7,804 bases of DNA, taken from contig JAJISI010000057.1 in NCBI GenBank assembly GCA_022848805.1, positions 1-7,804 on the forward strand, in the 5' to 3' direction. The translations under genes were made by a program, and so were the position numbers. The notes beneath the pieces were generated by a model. That model saw only the letters and a program-made list of their open reading frames with translations. It ran no database searches and was not told the origin of the DNA. Shown piece after piece: positions 5,239 to 7,804 of this stretch. Position 1 is the stretch's first letter. Every line of letters starts with the position of its first letter. This stretch comes from Thermoplasmatota archaeon. GTDB taxonomy: Archaea > Thermoplasmatota > Thermoplasmata > UBA10834.

Positions 5239-7014
5239 CTAAAGTGTGTGTCCATTTCGGTTCAGGTCGTTACTGACTTTCATAAGGCTCGTAATCATGA
5301 CCGTGCCCTTTCTGTGGTCCCCTTCGACCCTATTCTCAACGCGTATTGTCCCGCCACAACACTCAACGAGATGGCTCACTAGATGAAGGCCTAGTCCAGC
5401 TCCGGGAACCGAGTGATCCTGCCTGTAGTATCTCTCGAAGACCTTCGGCTTCTCGTCGTCCAGTATTCCCCTTCCGTAGTCGGCGATCCTGACACTCCAG
5501 TAGTCATCATCCTCTTCATTGGCCGCCACGATGTCCACGTCCACTACGACCTCTTCGTTGTGGTCGAATTTTATGGCGTTCGTCAACAGGTTCGCGAAGA
5601 GTCTCGTCAGCAGAGGGCTCCCCATAACATTGCATGGTTCAGTCGGTGGCGTGAAGTTGACGGTCACCTTCCGGTCCGGGTAAGTTCTCTTCGATTCATC
5701 TATTGCATCGCGGAGCACGGTCACCAGGTCCTTCGACTCGCAGTCATTGCTTCCGAGAGCCCCGACTCTTTTCGCATCTCTTACGACCGATGACAACTCG
5801 TGGGCCCCTCGGATCGCCTTCGATACGGTTTTCATGTCCTTTCGTTCGGATTCAGAGAGGCCCTGCGACCTCTCGAGTTTGTCCAGAAAATGCATCGCCG
5901 CGGTTGTGTGGTTGATTATGTCGTGGGACAACAAATCGTTTAGGAATTCGGATTCCTCTTTGGCTTCCACGAGCTGTCTCTCCAGTCTGCTTCTCTCGGT
6001 AACGTCTCGTAGGGTCGCCTGGATACAGCTCTCCTTGTCGATCTCTGCAACCCTTGCGGACGCCTCTACGGTCGTCACCCCGTTCAGTTTCGTATCCAGG
6101 TCCATCTCGAAATTGTGGGCAGAGCCTTCCTTGTCCAGTGCCCATTTCAATGCTAAGAACGCATCGGAGTCTTTGGATAGGATATCATTGATATGACGGC
6201 CTTCGAGGTCGTCCCGGTCTCCATATCCAAGCAAGTCCAGGCACGAGCGATTCCCTGACAAAATCCTGCCGTCCATAGCTATGATCAGGATTGGATCGGG
6301 TGAAAGGTTGATGAGGGATCGGTAGTTCTCCTCGGATCTTCTGAGCTCCTCCGTGCGCTTCCGCACCTTCCTCTCGAGCGTAAGGGCAAGGTTCTGAAGG
6401 TCGAGGTTCCTGAGGAGAATCTCTTCGTTGAGTCTGAGCGTATGCTCAGATATCGGCTCCTCTTTGCACTCCACCTTGTGTCCAGCTCTCTCCAATTCTC
6501 TGATAGGGGCGACGATGAATCTGCACCGTTCCTTTCCCTGAGCGACGCATTCAACTTCGATAGCGAAAATCTCGGCCGGCCCTGTCTCCTCATCGTCGAA
6601 GGCATGCTTGCAGATGCCTGCCAGAAAACCTGAAGTGTATGAGCATGAAGGAACGGGCTGTAGTTCGGTGGACTCACTGAAAGTCATGGTCTCGAAACCA
6701 TTTTTCGCTGTTACCTCAACAGTCCGCGTGCCCTCATCTATCTTCTCAACTCTGTAATCGCCGAGGCCTTCTGAGGTGTAGATGCGTAGAATCTCGTTCA
6801 GAGTGGATGCCGGAGAGCCAGGTTTTAGGCCCGCTTGTTTCTTCTCGCAGTATTCTCCCGCTCCGCCCAGTCCCGCTCTGTACAGGATTTCCTTCTCGAA
6901 TAAGCCTACCTCTGACCTGAGTATTTTCTTCAGAGCTTGAAGTCCACCGGCGATTTCCAGAATCACCCTTTCCTGGCCGTTCGATGGACCCGAGACGTTG
7001 TCCGAATCTGACAC
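5239..7014 (-). CDS. Cytoplasmic V4R-PAS sensor histidine kinase
   Basis: The product is 591 residues without a membrane segment. Domain order: a V4R (4-vinyl reductase-like) ligand domain at about 20-170, including GFLAGICKHAF (129-139) and the Cys156-x7-Cys164 pair in ECVAQGKERCRF. Next come a coiled coil at about 190-230, a PAS domain at about 230-340, and a dimerisation/HisKA segment with His364 in SHDIINH. The ATP-binding domain has the N box NLLTNAIKF (475-483), G1 box DYGRGI (512-517) and G2 box GAGLGL (538-543). It autophosphorylates and should pass phosphate to a response regulator, but none is encoded nearby and there is no receiver domain. V4R domains bind small organic ligands in other proteins; the ligand here is unknown. 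The start is GTG 7014 without a good ribosome binding site. GTG 6966, after AGGAAAGG, is an alternative that shortens it by 16 residues. Confidence 0.92.
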   Translation of the reverse strand: MSDSDNVSGPSNGQERVILEIAGGLQALKKILRSEVGLFEKEILYRAGLGGAGEYCEKKQAGLKPGSPASTLNEILRIYTSEGLGDYRVEKIDEGTRTVEVTAKNGFETMTFSESTELQPVPSCSYTSGFLAGICKHAFDDEETGPAEIFAIEVECVAQGKERCRFIVAPIRELERAGHKVECKEEPISEHTLRLNEEILLRNLDLQNLALTLERKVRKRTEELRRSEENYRSLINLSPDPILIIAMDGRILSGNRSCLDLLGYGDRDDLEGRHINDILSKDSDAFLALKWALDKEGSAHNFEMDLDTKLNGVTTVEASARVAEIDKESCIQATLRDVTERSRLERQLVEAKEESEFLNDLLSHDIINHTTAAMHFLDKLERSQGLSESERKDMKTVSKAIRGAHELSSVVRDAKRVGALGSNDCESKDLVTVLRDAIDESKRTYPDRKVTVNFTPPTEPCNVMGSPLLTRLFANLLTNAIKFDHNEEVVVDVDIVAANEEDDDYWSVRIADYGRGILDDEKPKVFERYYRQDHSVPGAGLGLHLVSHLVECCGGTIRVENRVEGDHRKGTVMITSLMKVSNDLNRNGHTL

Positions 7015-7164
7015 TGGTTCGCCGGATGTGAGAGTTCTGTCAGGTGAGGGCAGACGATCACCTACTTGTTATGTGGGCAGAGATGCATTTGCAGAGGGAG
7101 GACTCTGCGAGTGTAGCCCATCTACCTCATCGCTGTCTGAATTAAATACTTTCCCGGTTCCCTA
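7015..7164 (-). other. Kinase leader region with inverted repeats
   Basis: This 150-base gap lies between the folP stop and the kinase start. It holds a TATA-like element (7141-7150), two inverted repeats (AGGTGA 7042-7047 with TCACCT 7058-7063; GCAGAG 7091-7096 with CTCTGC 7103-7108) and repeated GGGCAGA at 7048-7054 and 7075-7081. GCAGAG also occurs at 7077-7082, so two pairings with CTCTGC compete. A 19-codon minus-strand open frame (7121 to 7062) follows GAGGT by two bases and ends at an AGGTGAT site; I do not call it a gene. The arrangement suggests a regulated leader, but no known riboswitch class is recognised. Confidence 0.4.
7141..7150 (-). promoter_or_regulatory. TATA-like element for the kinase gene
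   Basis: On the minus strand this reads AGTATTTAAT, preceded by a purine-rich GGGAA segment that could serve as BRE. It would start transcription near 7120 and give the kinase mRNA a leader of about 105 bases. It lies only 15 bases after the folP stop, so the kinase could be expressed apart from folP. Confidence 0.4.
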
Positions 7165-7804
7165 TCAGCCATTCTGAATGATCGACCAAGCCACCTGCAA
7201 CGCCTGGACCGTCTCCGCGACATCATGAACCCTTATGACGTTAGCACCATTCGCAGCCGCAAGAACGGCCGCAGCTAGCGATCCACCCAGCCTATCGTCG
7301 ACCGGACTGCCGGTGATTTTGCCGATGAAGGATTTCTTGGACACGCCGATTGCGATCGCCTTTCCCAGCGAGCGCAGCTCCCGTAGCCTCGTGAGTATCT
7401 CAAGGTTATGTTCGAGATTCTTGCCGAAACCGATGCCAGGGTCAACCATTATCCTGTCGGCGCGTATCCCCGCTTTCTCGGCTATTGCAATTCTATCCTC
7501 CAAGAAGGTGGATATGTCCGCCACCACGTCTACGTACTTGGGTGACTTCTGCATCGTTCTAGGGATCCCTTGCATGTGCATGATTATGACAGATGCGTCA
7601 TGCTCAGCGATCACCTCCGCCATGCCTTCCCCTCTCAGACCATTGACATCGTTCACTACGGAAGCACCAGCTTCGAGCGCCTCCCTCGCCACTTCGGCCT
7701 TCATCGTGTCGATGGAGACTCTGCCAGGATGTCTTCCAGCCAGTTTTTTCACAATCTCGGTGGTCCTTCCGATCTCTTCGTCAGTCGAAACAGTGTCCGC
7801 ACCA
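7165..7804 (-). CDS. folP: Dihydropteroate synthase, 5' end beyond window
   Basis: About 212 C-terminal residues are present; the frame stays open to the right edge, so the start is outside and the GTG at 7752 is internal. The enzyme joins p-aminobenzoate to the dihydropterin pyrophosphate in folate synthesis. Conserved motifs in order are SIDTMKAEVA (pterin-site Asp), NDVNGL, MHMQGIPRTMQ, DPGIGFGK, the SKKSFIG loop lysine, and the RVHDV end that supplies the Arg and His of the substrate site. All expected active-site residues in this part are intact. The sequence looks like ordinary bacterial-type FolP rather than the divergent DHPS-like proteins of methanopterin synthesis, suggesting a folate-using archaeon or past transfer from bacteria. 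It lies upstream of the kinase on the same strand, and TGA at 7165-7167 ends it. Confidence 0.95.
   Translation of the reverse strand, partial: GADTVSTDEEIGRTTEIVKKLAGRHPGRVSIDTMKAEVAREALEAGASVVNDVNGLRGEGMAEVIAEHDASVIIMHMQGIPRTMQKSPKYVDVVADISTFLEDRIAIAEKAGIRADRIMVDPGIGFGKNLEHNLEILTRLRELRSLGKAIAIGVSKKSFIGKITGSPVDDRLGGSLAAAVLAAANGANVIRVHDVAETVQALQVAWSIIQNG

Noticed and set aside
5852..6145. Open frames inside the kinase gene on either strand
   Set aside because: They lie within the PAS-HisKA coding region and lack any independent support.
7165..7752. GTG 7752 as the true start of folP
   Set aside because: The reading frame continues upstream to the window edge with FolP-like residues (EEIGRTTEIVKK), and a start at 7752 would remove the pterin-binding N-terminal half.
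1..7804. CRISPR arrays, insertion sequences or tandem repeats
   Set aside because: No regularly spaced repeats, transposase motifs or terminal inverted repeats were found on reading through the window.

Overview
The window is archaeal chromosome. The evidence is an L18e-L13-S9-RpoN gene block (L18e and RpoN do not occur in bacteria), TATA-box promoters, Shine-Dalgarno sites of the GGTGATC type, a tRNA-Pro without an encoded CCA, a eukaryote-like Rpn11-type JAMM protease, and a 6-phospho-3-hexuloisomerase. The moderately high GC content, the V4R-PAS sensor kinase and a bacterial-type dihydropteroate synthase would fit a Thermoplasmatota lineage (Methanomassiliicoccales-like or an uncultured relative). 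This placement is inferred from gene content and was not tested by phylogeny.

Layout. Positions 1-669 (+): the tail of an unidentified gene, overlapped by a JAMM/MPN+ metalloprotease. Positions 765-1919 (+): a secreted, single-pass membrane-anchored protein of unknown family. Convergent to it, on the minus strand, is a two-gene operon (3503 to 1927): an endonuclease IV-like TIM-barrel protein overlapping hxlB by ATGA. A divergent promoter region (3504-3737) separates this operon from the plus-strand block rpl18e-rpl13-rps9-rpoN (3738-5120), followed by tRNA-Pro(GGG) at 5150-5222. Convergent to the tRNA is a cytoplasmic V4R-PAS-HisKA-HATPase histidine kinase (7014 to 5239). It has a structured leader of about 150 bases and lies downstream of folP, which runs off the right edge.

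How the genes relate. The L18e-RpoN block is a housekeeping translation/transcription operon with one strong promoter and tight intergenic spacing. The TIM-barrel/hxlB pair is translationally coupled. Because the TIM-barrel protein appears to have replaced three of the zinc ligands of true endonuclease IV, and its partner is a sugar-phosphate isomerase, a role in carbohydrate metabolism is as plausible as DNA repair. The JAMM protein suggests a ubiquitin-like removal system whose other parts, if any, would lie to the left of the window. No mobile element, CRISPR array or phage gene is visible.

Most worth following up: the altered metal site and apparent RCK_C-like insertion in the TIM-barrel protein, the Rpn11-like JAMM protease and its unseen neighbours, and the folded leader of the orphan kinase. 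None of these alone proves a new system.
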